Shown: positions 10,821 to 22,934, numbered from the stretch's first letter. The stretch is 64,000 bases of DNA from Arion vulgaris (GCA_020796225.1 CM036754.1:20464867-20528866); one strand, 5' to 3'. Translations and numbers: made by a program. Notes: generated from the sequence alone by a model not told the origin.

Positions 10821-11579
10821 CACAGGAGGCAATTGTCATGAAATATTAGAAATCTCACAATAGACCTTGAAATTAGGAAGTGAGTTGGCCCGTTATATCG
10901 CTCGCTAACTTAATTTTTCTAGTTTAGTAAGACAGATATCTGTTCAAATTTAGGTTGACTGCAGTGTGCTCCTCCTACTAGAACACATTTCTGGCAGTTT
11001 AGGAATGAGAGGGCACCGCTCTAACCAACTGACTACATAAGTGCTTGTATTTGTTTATCAGCAATAATGCATAAAACAGACAGTCAAAAGACTGTGGAAC
11101 TCAAAAGGGAATAAAGGAAAAGGGAATAGAGGAAAAGGTCCAAGGGAAGCATGAAAAAGTATAACAGAGCTAATATACTTATGAAATCAACCAGGTATCT
11201 TACAATAAACAAATTCAAATTGGGAAAATATGATTTGTGATATTTTTGTGATAGAATGAGCTTGAGAAACAGTTGCGGTTATCTCGTAACATTTAATGTT
11301 GTAGTGATGTCAAAGTGTTGAATATTTTGAAGTACGTGAAGTACCAGTACTTAGCAGCTGGAGGTGAGGTGGTCAGTTTTCTTCCTGGATCATTTTTGTA
11401 ATCACTCTGACTTAGTGTGTCAGAAACCTGTTTTCTTCATCTAATTTAACTGAAGTGGATGGCAAGAGAGAGGAAGAGCTGGAAGAAGTTTGTTGAAACC
11501 CGGTGCTCCGCTGGGAGTTGAAAGGTGAAGAGAGAAGTTAACTGAAGCATGTATGAGTACAGAAGTGCCTCTGAAGTCG

Positions 11580-11720
11580 GAGAAGCATGCCTGTATGGTG
11601 GATGGGGCACTAATGAAAAGGAAAGCAGGCCTTCATGCAAAAATCAGTCAGAAGCACTGTACCCGGAGCCCTGACTGCACCTGAATTCATAGCAGACGAA
11701 CACAAGAAAAAGTACAGAAG
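11580..11720 (+). repeat. Dispersed repeat, decayed
   Basis: GGAAAGCAGGCCTTCATGCA, AAATCAGTCAGAAGCACTGT, GAGCCCTGACTGCACCTG; shared with 44335-44415 (GGAAAGCAAGTCTTCACACA, ATCAACCAGAAGCGCCATAC). Probably an old retroelement end. Confidence 0.45.
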
Positions 11721-11824
11721 CGAACCAAGTTATGTTGACTATACAGCTAGTGTTCTAATCACTTGACTACACCAGTACTCAGAGAACAAATATGAAGATT
11801 AAAGTAATGATTGATTAATGGCAT

Positions 11825-12140
11825 CCTGTCAAGTCTCAATCTGAGAAATGTCCGGTCAACCCTTAGTAACAACTGTTATAAGAAAGATAAGATGAAGATA
11901 TGTTGGGCATACTCTGAGAAAAAATGATCAAAGAATCACAAATCAGGCATTGAAGTACGAGAAGGTAAATGGTTCAAGAAAGAAAGGCTGCCTTCAGGGA
12001 AACCTGAAACGAACGTTACTGATGAAAGAGGCAAGAACTATTAGAATAAGTTCTATAGAAGAGATTGAACAAGTTGTCCGGGATAGAGCAGTATTGAGAA
12101 ATTGCTTGCAGGTTCTATATAACATGTAATGGTATGAGAG
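11825..12140 (+). pseudogene. LINE C-terminal fragment (family b)
   Basis: It encodes [20 protein letters not shown] and RTLLMKEARTIRISSIEEIE, with stops. 5'-truncated copy of family b. Confidence 0.65.
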
Positions 12141-12262
12141 GTATATAGTAGTATAGCCTTTGAGTCTCCATAGACAATAAGGAGATTTTGAATCAGTTGC
12201 CACATTTTCATGGCATGTTTGATATAATTGAGCTGCCTTGTAAGTAGATTTTTATTTCAATC

Positions 12263-12830
12263 AATCCGTGTCAACTACTAGATTGCAAGAGCTGGAATTG
12301 AAGATTGGAGTGGCCAGAAAAGAACAGCACAACATGTATATGAGTAGGCTCATCAATCAAATTCGAACTGGTACGGTCAGTCGCTGGATGCTGTTACAGG
12401 AGATATTGCGAAGGAGATCGGAGCACATATGGACATGTCCGGAGTCATCATCATCAAGTAGCTTGTTCCTTCTGGAACCTGGCTCCCATGACAGCAGTCC
12501 TGAAAACTCTCTGTTCTGTGCAAGTTGACCGGCGTCAGCAGCAGTCATTCTCAGATAGTCGATGACATCTTGCACCCATCGTCATCTAGGTCTTCCTCTC
12601 ATTCTTCTTCCAGACACCATTCCTCCAAAATTATCTTCTCTAGGCACTCATGTCGTTTGATGTGTCCAAAATATTTAATTTTCCTTGATTTTATGCTCTT
12701 TAGCCAACTCTCTTTAATATCAAGCTGTTTACAGAACAGAAGCATTTGTTCTTTTCTCTGTCCATGATATTCTAAGCACTCTTCTGTAGCATTTGCATTC
12801 AAATTGCAATGAAGATATTCTAAACTGAAA
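12263..12830 (+). repeat. Dispersed coding-like repeat, copy 1 (split by LINE)
   Basis: Translates as TRLQELELKIGVARKEQHNM, YMSRLINQIRTGTVSRWMLL and ILRRRSEHIWTCPE, interrupted at 12446 by the RTE-like LINE and resuming GCAATGAAGATATTC at 12808. The function is unknown. The protein pattern is shared with four other loci. Confidence 0.7.
12446..12807 (-). pseudogene. RTE-like LINE 3' fragment inserted into a coding-like repeat
   Basis: The minus-strand peptides KYFGHIKRHECLEK and MQDVIDYLRMTAADAGQLAQ match the family C-terminus. The (TCA)n tail at 12446 and the 5' truncation at about 12807 coincide with a gap in the dispersed coding-like repeat (TCCGGAGT | GCAATGAAGATATTC), showing insertion into it. 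Confidence 0.75.
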
Positions 12831-13099
12831 CTGCACTGTCTTAGTTTGACTTCACGAGTACTAGGATCAGCATTCACAGATTGCTTTCCGTTAGATCTAC
12901 CGCTGGTAAACTCTTCCTAGTTAGTTGTATTCATATCCAGTATAGTTTATAGTTAAGACTAGATAAGTTTTCTGGTTTTATTTGCAGACATCCTAGCAGG
13001 GAAGGTAGGGTCATGCCACAATTCATTAATCAGAAGTTAGCTTTTCATGCAAGATATCCTTCATAAACGACATTAATCATATATAAGATATGACTTAGC

Positions 13100-13545
13100 T
13101 TTTTGCCGCACACTGCGCCATAGCGGAAGTCCGTTGAACACCATTAGCCATACACTGCACTCAGTGGCGCTCGTCATTAAGGGCCAGTGGGGTCGGGCCC
13201 CACCAAAAATACTGTGTAACGTGTATTTATTATTTTATAAATTAAAATATAACCTAACCCAAAACCATGATTTTTCCAAAAATTTGTATCTGGCCCCACC
13301 AACAAACATGAGCACGAGCCGCCACTGACTGCACCATTGGAGTGGCTTCCCTTATAAGAAGTCTCTAGTTTTACTTCTACTACCTTTTAACTTTGTTATT
13401 CTATTAGGTTGTCCAGTTTTCTGCCATTTAGTATATAATAATATATATCTGTTTATTTATTGACAAGTAGTTCCGATTCTTTTGTTATCTCCCATGAATT
13501 ATCTGTCTAAAAATTGAAGAAATAACTCGGCGTGGAAAGAGTTAA
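13100..13545 (+). repeat. Dispersed repeat J, interrupted by a MITE
   Basis: The same sequence as 4893-5190, with 13162-13327 inserted. Confidence 0.75.
13162..13327. mobile_element. hAT-type MITE with 8-bp target duplication
   Basis: 166 bp with ends CAGTGGCG...CGCCACTG as inverted repeats (inner parts GGGCCAGTGGGG and GGCCCCACC also pair). Flanked by ACTGCACT / ACTGCACC (13154-13161, 13328-13335). The empty-site version of the host repeat is at about 4940-4955. An 8-bp duplication and CAG...CTG ends are the hAT hallmark. Confidence 0.85.
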
Positions 13546-13636
13546 ATCTGAAAGATCATCTACACAAAAAGTATAGTTTTTCAAAGTATAAAAATGAATA
13601 CATTGTTTGTAGTAGAATAAAATAAAAATAAAAGGT

Positions 13637-13770
13637 ATAAAGCCGAAGGATTGACTTCATTGCACCAGGGATTTACCCAATAAGGCTCAGTCCCTCTCTG
13701 CAGAAATGGCATGCCATCTGCAGAGTATTGCTAAAAGCACGAACTCCATAGCTTGGCAAGAATCCTAGAG
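13637..13770 (-). mobile_element. SINE family C, 3' fragment
   Basis: Keeps AAGCCGAAGGATTGACTTCA through GAACTCCATAGCTTGGCAAG. The tRNA-like head is missing. Confidence 0.75.
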
Positions 13771-14830
13771 ATCTAAGAGAAAAAATGCAAAAATTATCAG
13801 AAAGAAAGTTAGACGGAAAAAGACACTTGGTTGGAATGATCATTATATCACTATAAAATGCTCTGCTTCTCCTTACCGTTTCAAAGGAGCTCACAAAATT
13901 AGTCTTAGGAGGTACAGAAACAAAACAAAAAGTACAATCCAGTTTATACTGAGCAAGGTGGATGAACAACTTTAATTATCAAGAATCAAAACAAAATAAT
14001 AAAACGTAGTACAACAAGTTAAAGACAAACTAAATGCCCACATAATCATATCAAAATATAAAGTTAGTGCAAACACAATGTTTTAAAAGTAAATGTTTTA
14101 AAACAAAACATTCAAAGAACTTCAAACATAAAAACCATGTCTGATGCAGATAATAAAAAAGTATCTGATCATTAATACTCAACTCGCAAACAATTGCTAG
14201 AAATAAAGACATGTAACAAACATAGCATGCCATGCTAAGAAAGGTACAATTGTCTTTAACATGAGTTCAATAAAATAATGGATACTGGGTTTATTGTGCT
14301 GACCACATGAGTATACTTCCATGAGTATAATATTCAAAGGATTTGTGTATGTCATAGCAGAAATAAGCAATATAAAAATGAAGGTTAACATGAGCAACAA
14401 CAAAAAATACCACAGAAAAATCAATAAGAACCAATGTAATGCTACTTCCAAACGTCATTTATAGGGATAACATCATTAAGATAATTAAAAACAACATTTG
14501 TTTTGGATTATTCTCTGTCAGGGGTAGCTATGGTGATATCTAGCCTGACAAACTAAAGCTGCTTGCCAGTTCTGCAGACACACAGCATGCTTGTTGAGTA
14601 TTTGTTTTTATCATTGAAAGAAAAATAAAAAACTGAGTTCTGGGGCTTGATCACATGTCCTCAAGATTGAGAAATGAGTTCCATTTACTAAGTAAATGTT
14701 CCATTACTAAGTAAGTAATAAAATAATTTATAAATGAAACACCTAATAGTTATTTGCTAAAGGTTAGATGTTAATATCTGAACAAATACAAGATATTGAT
14801 AATCTCACAATTGATATTAATAAAGAAACT
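13770..14830. other. No recognised gene or repeat
   Basis: Very A-rich (14000-14450) with only chance hydrophobic frames from poly-A/T composition. Confidence 0.5.
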
Positions 14831-14837
14831 AAAAACA

Positions 14838-15083
14838 GGGTTTAAAGCCGAAGGATTGACTTCATTGCACCGGTTTTACCCCATATGGCTCGGTCCTTCT
14901 TTGCAGAAATGGCATGCCACCTGCAAAAAATATTATACAAAGCATGAACTCCGTAGCTCTGACAACAATCCTAGGGGTCTCTGAAAAAATGGTCTCATGA
15001 ACATTTCATGAGCTGCCCAGATTCGAACCCGCAACCTTTAGAACATAAGGCAAAGGCTTAATCACTTAGCTACAGAGACCCCC
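14838..15083 (-). mobile_element. SINE family C, tRNA-derived
   Basis: On the minus strand: A box TAGCTAAGTGA, B box GGGTTCGAATC, then the family body. Close to full length. Confidence 0.85.
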
Positions 15084-15552
15084 AAATAAATAAAGAAAGA
15101 AACAAACAAAATATTAATATCAGTAAAAACAACAAAGAACACAACAAACCACAAGCAAACAGATTTAAGTATAGACTTCATATTTTGAAAAATTTACACA
15201 CAGAAAATATAAGTAAAATATTGTCTTTTATGGATACATTAAGAGATGGATAATATATACACCACCAGAATATCAAATGGTGGTAGTAAAAAATAGGTAA
15301 GAATTGTTCATGTGTGTTCAACATTCAACCCACACAAGAATTACTTATTGCCACAATTTTTCTATTTATACTGTTATGTATATTTTTGTCAGGCAAAATC
15401 TCAACGATATTTATGTTACTTTTATCAATGTAAACTTTAAGCTAGCAGCCTAGGTCATGAGTACTGTGGATCTGCTGACCTGGACAAGAAGAAATTTACT
15501 GCATCCAAAAACATCCACTACTAGGGACAGTTTTGTGATATATATCACTTAC

Positions 15553-15760
15553 ATGAGGACTATCATCATAGCACTTAGAACATGCCCATAGGTGCGCTGA
15601 TCCTCGCCTCAACAAATTCAGCAGTGTCCAGCGGCCCAACATGCCAGTTCAATGTTGATTAATTAATCTTTGTGCATTTTGGTATGTCGCTTCTTTTGGG
15701 CTGTACCAATATCGACACCCATCTCTCTCAATCTAGTCAGCGACTGGGATTCACAACCGT
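15553..15760 (-). repeat. Dispersed coding-like repeat, copy 2
   Basis: The minus strand reads a decayed version: LTRLREMGVDIGTAQKKRHT-like, RWTLLNLL-like, ATGTTCTAAGTGCTATGATG at the CPECYDD position. Confidence 0.65.
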
Positions 15761-16204
15761 GAAACTCCTCTGTTCAGAAAGACTATCAATGCGTCAAAAA
15801 TGTCATTTTGGTTCATTGCAGTTTCTTCCTTTTGATATCAAAGCCATGCTTAGTCGATCTATCAACTCATTCATTATCCCTGACTCATGTATGCCCAGGG
15901 ATGAATATATATATATATATATATAACAGCCTCAAAAACACAGCCTAACTGGGAATAGTTTTTTTTGCATTATATATATATATTTCATGATAAATCTGAC
16001 ATTGATGAATATTTGGGTCGCACTATAAAATTTGGAAATCAACTACAGCTTGAGTAGTTAGAGTTAGACATGTGTAACGCTAGATAGCTATAGGAACCAT
16101 AAGCATGCATACCCATCATCATCTGCTGAAAGTGACTGAACATTTATAGGTCTACATAGTGAAGTCATTGGTTCTATTAAATAATAATATTGTAGCCATC
16201 ATTA

Positions 16205-16345
16205 CGTATATTCTCTCTCTGCCTTTTAACCCGGATTGGGACATAGGCCCTCAACCAACTCATGCCAAGTCTTTCTATCTCTAGCTATCTCCTGCAGCTC
16301 CCTCCAGCTTTTCTCTATATTGTTGATCTCTACCACCACTGTACT
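16205..16345 (-). pseudogene. LINE 3' end fragment (family c)
   Basis: The reverse complement of 36490-36610, from the [25 protein letters not shown] end. Only ~140 bp remain. Confidence 0.6.
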
Positions 16346-16371
16346 ATCAGACATCCTTTCTTCGCCCAAGT

Positions 16372-16475
16372 TGTTACCGGAGCCCATGTCTGGGGTGTAA
16401 AGAATAGAACCACTGTTACCTGCCACGCATGTCATAAGAATCGACTAAGGAGATTAAGTGTGGCTGCTACCCACC
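16372..16475 (+). mobile_element. SINE family B, 5' part
   Basis: Contains TTACCGGAGCCCATGTCTGGGG and the CATGTCATAAGAATCGACTAAG core, then stops. 3' part missing. Confidence 0.7.
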
Positions 16476-16534
16476 CGTAAAAACACCAGATAGCTACAGA
16501 AACCACAACCAGGGAAATTTATAGCTCGTCACCC

Positions 16535-16705
16535 GAGGAAGAAGAAGGATACCGCTAGGAAGAACTCATGAAAACACCTGGAGGAGGGAAGTGGAAACAG
16601 AATGCTAGAAAAAGAGGAAAGATCTGGAAAAGATGGCAGTGGATAGGAGGGCTTGGAGAGCCTTAGCTGTGGACCTATGTCTCTCTAGGAGTGACGGGTG
16701 AAGAA
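16535..16705 (+). pseudogene. LINE 3' end fragment (family d)
   Basis: DNA match to 22140-22260 (gatctggaaaagatggc, ggacctatgt). Short and decayed. Confidence 0.55.
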
Positions 16706-16736
16706 GAAAATATCCTTTCTTACTTCTGTTAGACAT

Positions 16737-17092
16737 AATCCTAGATATCAGTGTAGGTGAGATCGAGTTCCTAGTCCTATCGGAAACGGATGATAAAATG
16801 TAGGTTTCGTGTTCAATTTGAGCAAGTAAAGGAACCCTTGGTAGTTCAAAATCGACAAGAGCAGGCTGGAAAGCCGATGCCAGGGCAAAATTCATTAGAA
16901 AAATTAAAAATAAAATTCCTAAAAAAATATCTTCACCATCCTCAAAATTACATCAGGGACTCTCACCGGTGCTATAGAGCTCATGCACTGTAGCTGAGAT
17001 CTTCCTGTGTAAGAAAGAGATCGGAGCATACATTGTTACTCACTGAAGTGCAATGATGATGGTCCTATCAGTCAATCAATCAATAAATCCTA
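16737..17092 (+). mobile_element. SINE family G, lacking the head
   Basis: Body GTGTAGGTGAGATCGAGTTC to CAATGATGATGGTCCTATCA and the CAATCAATCAATAAATCC end. Plus-strand copy. Confidence 0.8.
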
Positions 17093-17199
17093 CATTATTA
17101 CATCCATATACTCAGACATCCCTTCTTCTGTTGATTTATAGGACAATCATCATTGCACTATATCTCTCACTACTTCTGTTCAACATAATTCTAGATTAT

Positions 17200-17990
17200 T
17201 ATTCTCTCAGGTGTTCTGCCACACATATTGTAGTAGTCTATGCATTAATAGCCGTCCCCATGAGCGATGTGACAACAATCTCAGACGTGTACTGTTGCAC
17301 CTCTCTGGTGTGTGCGGAGGTGACTGTAGAGTCAATCCTAGAACAGAATCCCGACCACAGGTGGGGCATACATGATCAAGGCCAGGCGTGCGTGCTGTGT
17401 GCTCTGTCTTTTCGCCTGCTCTGTTTTCTCCGTGACTCAACAATACGATGATTCTCAGCTATTCGGGTTCCTCTTTTGTTGTTACAGCGCCACATTTGGC
17501 GATCTTGCGCAAGGATTCCCAGCACGTATTGTCTATATCGAAGCATTTCAGAGACACTTTAAGAGTGTCTTTAAGCGTTTTTTCTGTCCACCAGCTAAAC
17601 GTCTGCCCCTTCAAGCTCGCCATACATCAACTGTTTTGGGATGCGTTTATCAGGCATTCGAGCAACGTGACCGACCCATCTCAGTTGGGCCTTCTGCAAC
17701 AGGGTGTTGACGCTTGGGATCTTTGCTCTTGTGAGGACTTCGCTGTCTGGAATTATGTCCTGCCAGTTTATTTTTAGTATTCTGCGTAGACAGCTTGTGT
17801 GGAAATGGTTTAATTTTCTTCCGTGTCTGCTATACACTGTCCATGTCTCGCTTGCGTACAGCAGCGTGGTTAGCACTATGGCCTGGTAAACTTTCAGCTT
17901 TGTGACTATGCTTATCTCCTTCCGTTCCCACACAGTGACACGTAACCTTCCGACGCAGCACTGGCTTTGGATATCCTATTGTGGACCTCA
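17200..17990 (-). pseudogene. LINE ORF2 C-terminus with terminal CxxC
   Basis: The best preserved block (17933-17595) encodes LYASETWTVYSRHGRKLNHF, CLRRILKINWQDIIPDSEVL and LRWVGHVARMPDKRIPKQL. It continues in a second frame to HVCPTCGRDSVLGLTLQS at about 17365, a Cys-rich end typical of this LINE group. Frameshifted, 5'-truncated. Confidence 0.75.
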
Positions 17991-18890
17991 GAATCTATGT
18001 TTGCGATCTGGATAGGAGGCTGCCAAGATAAGCAAAGTTGTCCGTTGACTGGAGACGCTGGTGTTTAATGTTGATGACTGGATTGTAATACTGTTCTCTA
18101 GGGGCGGGCTGGAACATGACCTCTGTTTCATTACCACAAAGAATGCATTACAACAAAGAACAACAACAAACAAAGCAGAGCTTATTCTGATATAAAATAT
18201 CAAGACATGTTGTGCTGCCAAAGACAAATGTGAACAAACATGCCAATGTAAGATATTTTGTCTAATTTTAACAGATGAATATTTTGATTTGCGTAGAAGT
18301 GTGTCTTCCGAGCTCCCCAGTAACATTTAGTTTTCCCCTTTATCTAAAATGAATGTGATGGTCCAAAAAAATCAGATATTGCAGCCTTGCTATAAACTAG
18401 CAGTACAAAGTAGTCTCACTTATAAACTCAAATCATAAAGAGTGGTTTACAAGTGAGCTTTATTCTAGAGCAAATCGGAAATTCTCCCTATAGATGTGTC
18501 AGGAAACTCAGCATATATTCTTAAAAATGGTAAGAGACTTTGAAAATAAGTAGTTTATTGTTAAGAGCTGTTCAAATTCTTCTCATTCTTCCCCTTAGTC
18601 TGAAACCAGTTTTGCCTTCTGGAAAGCTCAATGTCAGATGATTAAGCTACATTCAAAATCGTGGTTAATCCAAGCTATCTTACCTTGTATTTGATGTATT
18701 ATCTTGTTAAGATAAAATACAAAGGAAATACTGACTAAAAATTTGTGAGACAATTAGGGCCTTTACAATTATTATTATTTAAATCCACATAGTAATGTTT
18801 AGCGACAGCCAGAAAAACAAATGGAAAACAGAGTTTGATTTTGGACAGTCTAACTTCATAGAATGAAAAAAAATTTCAACATTTTAACTG
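17990..18890. other. No recognised gene or repeat
   Basis: Follows the LINE e fragment. The first ~130 bp may be a further decayed part of it. The rest is unique and AT-rich. Confidence 0.45.
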
Positions 18891-18894
18891 ATAG

Positions 18895-19350
18895 TCAGTA
18901 ACGAGGATAAATATTTATGGAGATCCATGATTCGCTTATAACTAGAATATTTAACTCAAATTTGAAAGACGTTCTGCTGTATGGGTCAGAAACAAAGAGA
19001 AACACTAAAAGAATAACTAGTAAATTGCAAACATTCATCAACTGGTGTCTGGGTAGAATAGAGGACTGAGATGGTAAGATATGGAGACAACAAAAAATAT
19101 CCCAGTGAAACAAATGGTGAAGAAAAGAAACTGACATTGGATTGGACACATCTTTAGAAAATCAAAGAAAAATATAACACGAAAGGTCCTTTCCTGAAAC
19201 CCGCAGGGAAACGAAAGACAGGAAGCTTAAAAATACATGGAGCAGATATTAGAGGCAGCTTAATGATATATAGAAAAACTGGAAGAAGCTGCATGAGATA
19301 GCTCTAGATAGGAAAACATAGCATGAGTTGGTTGAGGAACGGTTAAAAAA
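18895..19350 (+). pseudogene. LINE C-terminal fragment (family c)
   Basis: The translation shows HWIGHIFRKSKKNITRKVLS and WNPQGNERQEA. The same end occurs at 36175-36615. It ends in agagagagagatagagaga simple repeats. Confidence 0.6.
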
Positions 19351-19484
19351 AGGCATGAGAGAGAGATAGAGAGAGAGAGATAGAGAGAGATGATCATGTA
19401 TGGCAGCCAACATGGCACATGACGACAGAAATGATTAATCTATTTTAATAGAGTATGGCCGCAAAGAAGATTTTCATTTAAATC

Positions 19485-19700
19485 AATCCACGTCAACTAC
19501 TAGATTGCAGGAGCTGGGTTTGTAGATTGCAGGAGCTAGGTTTGAAAATTGTAGTAGCAAAAGAGCAGCATAACAGGTATATGAGTAGGCTCATAAATCA
19601 AAATCGAACTCGTATGGTCTGTCGCTGGACGCTGTTGGAGATATTGCGAAGGAGATTAGAGCACCTATGGACGTGTCCGGAGTGCAATGAAGATATTCCA
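19485..19700 (+). repeat. Dispersed coding-like repeat, copy 3
   Basis: Reads MQELGLKIVVAKEQHNRYMS, RLINQNRTRMVCRWTLLEIL and RRRLEHLWTCPECNEDIPN. The 5' edge is locally duplicated (TAGATTGCAGGAGCT twice). Confidence 0.7.
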
Positions 19701-19769
19701 AACAAACTGATTAATCTATATAAGTTAATACCACAAATCAAAATATCACTATATATCTACTTTGTAATG

Positions 19770-19894
<125 letters not shown>

Positions 19895-19899
19895 ACTTC

Positions 19900-20740
19900 T
19901 GGTCAAATGTACATGCAATTGCAATTTTATATTGGCTGCAACATTTGTCTCATCTCAGAAGAACCTCGACACACAACACAACAAATAACACACAAAATGT
20001 AATTATATTTTTTGCATAGAATGACTATAACTGTTTTCACATGACTTGCCTCTCGCAAAATTTTATTCCACCCAGTCATTTCTGTCTGTATATAATTGTT
20101 CAAAATGCAATCCATTATTAGCGGATGACCTCTATTACCTTCGCACCTTGACAACTAAAGTATAATACATTCACATCATGTTGGTAATAAAATAGTATCC
20201 CATTCATACATTTTTAACCAAACCACAAGAACACTTTCTGATATTGATAACTAAACTGTATCACTTCTTTGTGTTAGCCATATAATGTCTTTAAAAAAAA
20301 CCCTAGCAACATCACATTTAATTCAAAAGTTTCTGTAGTTGGGGCATTGACTCCAAATCACCATCTGAGTCTTCTGTCCTGTCTGCCTTCCTAATGCATT
20401 GAGGATATCAGTCATGTCCGTAGTTCTACTGCTTGCCACTGTAGCCGTGCCAGCAAGTCTGTCTGTTTTATTCCCTGACTCCCAATGTTCAGGTAGAAAA
20501 ATGAAGGTGACTGTGAGGTCTTGAACTAAACACTCTCCAGTCACTGTCTATGCACACAACCTGCCCAACCATCCTGAAAATACTCACTCAGTCACTAATA
20601 ATGCAGATATAGGTGTTGCTCTGCTTCTCCAGTTAGACCATTGCCTTGGTCACATCCACAACATCCATAGTCATACTACTTGTGGTCACAGCAAAATCAC
20701 TGTTCTCCTATCTAACAACTCTCCCACTACACTGAGCTAT
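19900..20740. other. No recognised gene or repeat
   Basis: Unique sequence between the (AT)n run and the 45-bp minisatellite. No exon-like structure could be supported. Confidence 0.45.
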
Positions 20741-20945
20741 AAAAGTTACATAAGCTATACAACTGACAAACAGCCAACCCATCCATGTAAATAACAAGCT
20801 ACACAACTGATGAACTGCCAACCCATCCATGTAAATAACCAGCTACACAACCGATGAACAGTCAACCCATCCATGTAAATAACAAGCTACACAACTGACG
20901 AACAGAACAGCCAACCCATCCATGTAAATAACAATGTAACCGATA
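20740..20945 (+). repeat. Minisatellite, ~45-bp unit
   Basis: Four to five copies of CAACTGACGAACAGCCAACC CATCCATGTAAATAACAAGCTA. A stray half-unit occurs at 21215-21252, past the coding-like repeat. Confidence 0.9.
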
Positions 20946-20959
20946 TCATCAATGCGGTA

Positions 20960-21190
20960 CACCCTCATTTATGTAACATGGGGGTCACAGACACCGGAAC
21001 GTGTTCGAGAATTAGGCATTAAGTTTGGACATGCCAGACAGTGTCGTCTTCATGGCAGAGAGAGAAGATATACTAATGAACTTCTCCTGGGTACAGGGAG
21101 CAAATGGACTATGGGATGGCTGCTGCGGAGGAGGACAGAGCACGAATAGGAATGCCCAATGTGCCATGATGTTGATCGCATAACACAACA
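20960..21190 (+). repeat. Dispersed coding-like repeat, copy 4 (most diverged)
   Basis: Reads ERVRELGIKFGHARQCRLHG, RERRYTNELL, KWTMGWLLRRRTEHEWECPM with a C..C end. It lies between units of the 45-bp minisatellite. Confidence 0.6.
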
Positions 21191-21768
21191 ATGTCACATT
21201 ATGTGGGACTCTTTCTGACGAACAGCCAACAAATCCGTGTAAATAACAAGGTCCCATTGTGTGGGACTCTTTCTGGCCAACGCCTGCATATCAGCACTGA
21301 CAAAAGAACATCCACTATTAAAAAAAAAAAACATCAGACTAAAATGGGAAATGTCATGGTTGGAGATTTCATTCAGCTCTTGTGCTTACTGGAGGATATA
21401 GAGCCTGGTGAAGAATTAATAAAAGTGCAGATAAACTTCCAGAACTCCTTCCACATCATTATCACACTCGACAGAGAAAGTACAAATAAAACCCTGTGTG
21501 GAATCAGAGGTACAGGCATTAGCCACTTAAGTAATATTTATTGCTATGGCATCATATTATATAACTTTGAAGAATTTATGCACAAATTTAGTTACAAATA
21601 ATAAGAAATGGAAATAGTAAGCATTGTGTCATGACTAGTGTATGTGCATATATCCTCTCCAGAAATGTTTCAGTCATTTTACATTTCACTTTCAAGAAAT
21701 AATTCAAGAAGTAAGAAAATATTAGCAGATATTTGAACGAGGAAATACTCAAGTTTAGAGATTACGGC

Positions 21769-22024
21769 TCGCCTGTGTGGTGCCGGGGCCCACAAGGGAA
21801 GCCAAGTACCACTGCAACCTACAGTGCATGTCGTAAGAGGCGACTGATGTAGGCCCTAGGGATGCTACCTAGTAAATAAAAAGCAGTGCAGAAATCGGAT
21901 GTGCTGGCCTACTTGTAGGCGATAACTGGCACAACGTACAATCGCTCTTAGGCTCAGATCACATACAAATCACACAGAGTGGTTGACAAGTGGTCGATGT
22001 GGAGCGCTCGAATTAGAAAGAAGA
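21769..22024 (+). mobile_element. SINE family A, full copy with 12-bp TSD, inside a LINE
   Basis: Perfect target duplication AGAGATTACGGC (21757-21768 and 22025-22036). Head CGCCTGTGTGGTGCCGGGG, core TCGTAAGAGGCGACTGATG, tail rich in AGAAAGAAG. It interrupts the start of a family-d LINE fragment. Confidence 0.9.
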
Positions 22025-22036
22025 AGAGATTACGGC

Positions 22037-22260
22037 AGGTCGAACAAGAGATAAGGAGCAGAAGGTGGCGATGGATAGGACATACACTGAGGAAACTCTG
22101 ACAGCATTCCAAGACACGCTCTCTGATGGAACCCCAGCATGATGACAGAATGCAAAAATTAGGAGAGAGCGGAGAGATCTGGAAAAGATGGCCTTGGATA
22201 GGCGGGATTGGAAGACCTTGGTTGTGGACCTATGTTTCCCCTAGGGTGAAGGATGAACAA
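22037..22260 (+). pseudogene. LINE C-terminal fragment (family d)
   Basis: Contains [13 protein letters not shown] and a decayed end matching gagatctggaaaagatggc...ggacctatgtttccc, shared with 16535-16705, 43535-44030 and 55715-56085. A SINE with a 12-bp target duplication inserted at its 5' side (21769-22024). Confidence 0.65.
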
Positions 22261-22269
22261 GAAGAGATG

Positions 22270-22440
22270 AAAAATTAACAGATATTTGAAGGAGAAAATA
22301 CTCACGTTTAGAGATTAATAATTAACAGATATTTGAATGAGAAAATACTCAAGTTTAGAGATGAGAAATTAACAGATATTTGAAGGAGAAAATACTCACG
22401 TTTAGAGATTAATAATTAACAGATATTTGAAATGTACATA
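22270..22440 (+). repeat. Tandem repeat, ~48-bp unit
   Basis: Three to four copies of AATTAACAGATATTTGAAGG AGAAAATACTCACGTTTAGAG. A related unit stands at 21722-21760, just before the SINE A target site. Confidence 0.85.
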
Positions 22441-22471
22441 CAATGGTCATACTTGTGCTGTTGAGTGCCAC

Positions 22472-22740
22472 GATAGTGTAGTGGTTAGTGCACTTGTTTT
22501 GTAGGTGTGTAGTCCCAGGATCAAATTCCACAGAGGGAGCAAGATATTGTTCCTGACCACTTGACTGTCAGGTTGACCCAGTCTCACTTAGATACCAGAA
22601 GAACATAGGAAAGTAAAGTTAGCCAGAAGTGTTGACTATATCACCAAAGAACATTTCAAGCCTGTATCGGGCTCACTAGTGATCTACGCACACACAGACA
22701 AACATACGCAACTACATTCCCTTGGATGAAAATTTGTGTG
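22472..22740 (+). mobile_element. SINE family F, tRNA-derived
   Basis: Head GCCACGATAGTGTAGTGGTTAG (A box TAGTGTAGTGG) and, ~45 bp later, CAGGATCAAATTCC (B box). The body GGTTGACCCAGTCTCACTTA is distantly like family E in reverse. Confidence 0.7.
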
Positions 22741-22934
22741 GTCATCATCACCCGTGATGGACGAGCAGTAAGCATGTGTGCTGCTGGCCAAAGAAAAATA
22801 CAAACCTAACACTGTATTCTCCAGTTTACTATTTTTTATCTCTCTCTCTTGCAATCACCGCTTAGACTGATGTACCAGATTTCCCATAAATCTCATTTAT
22901 GTGGAAATCTGATTCATGGAGCCTTAGCATGGGT

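Noticed and set aside
14838..15083. Possible genuine tRNA gene (A and B boxes at tRNA spacing)
   Set aside because: The acceptor stem does not pair and the same sequence recurs with a SINE body. It is a tRNA-derived SINE head.
21191..21601. 136-codon frame with a plausible globular C-terminus (LLCLLEDIEPGEELIKVQIN)
   Set aside because: The start lies in minisatellite debris, there are no convincing splice borders and no family was recognised. It could be a decayed exon, but this cannot be supported.
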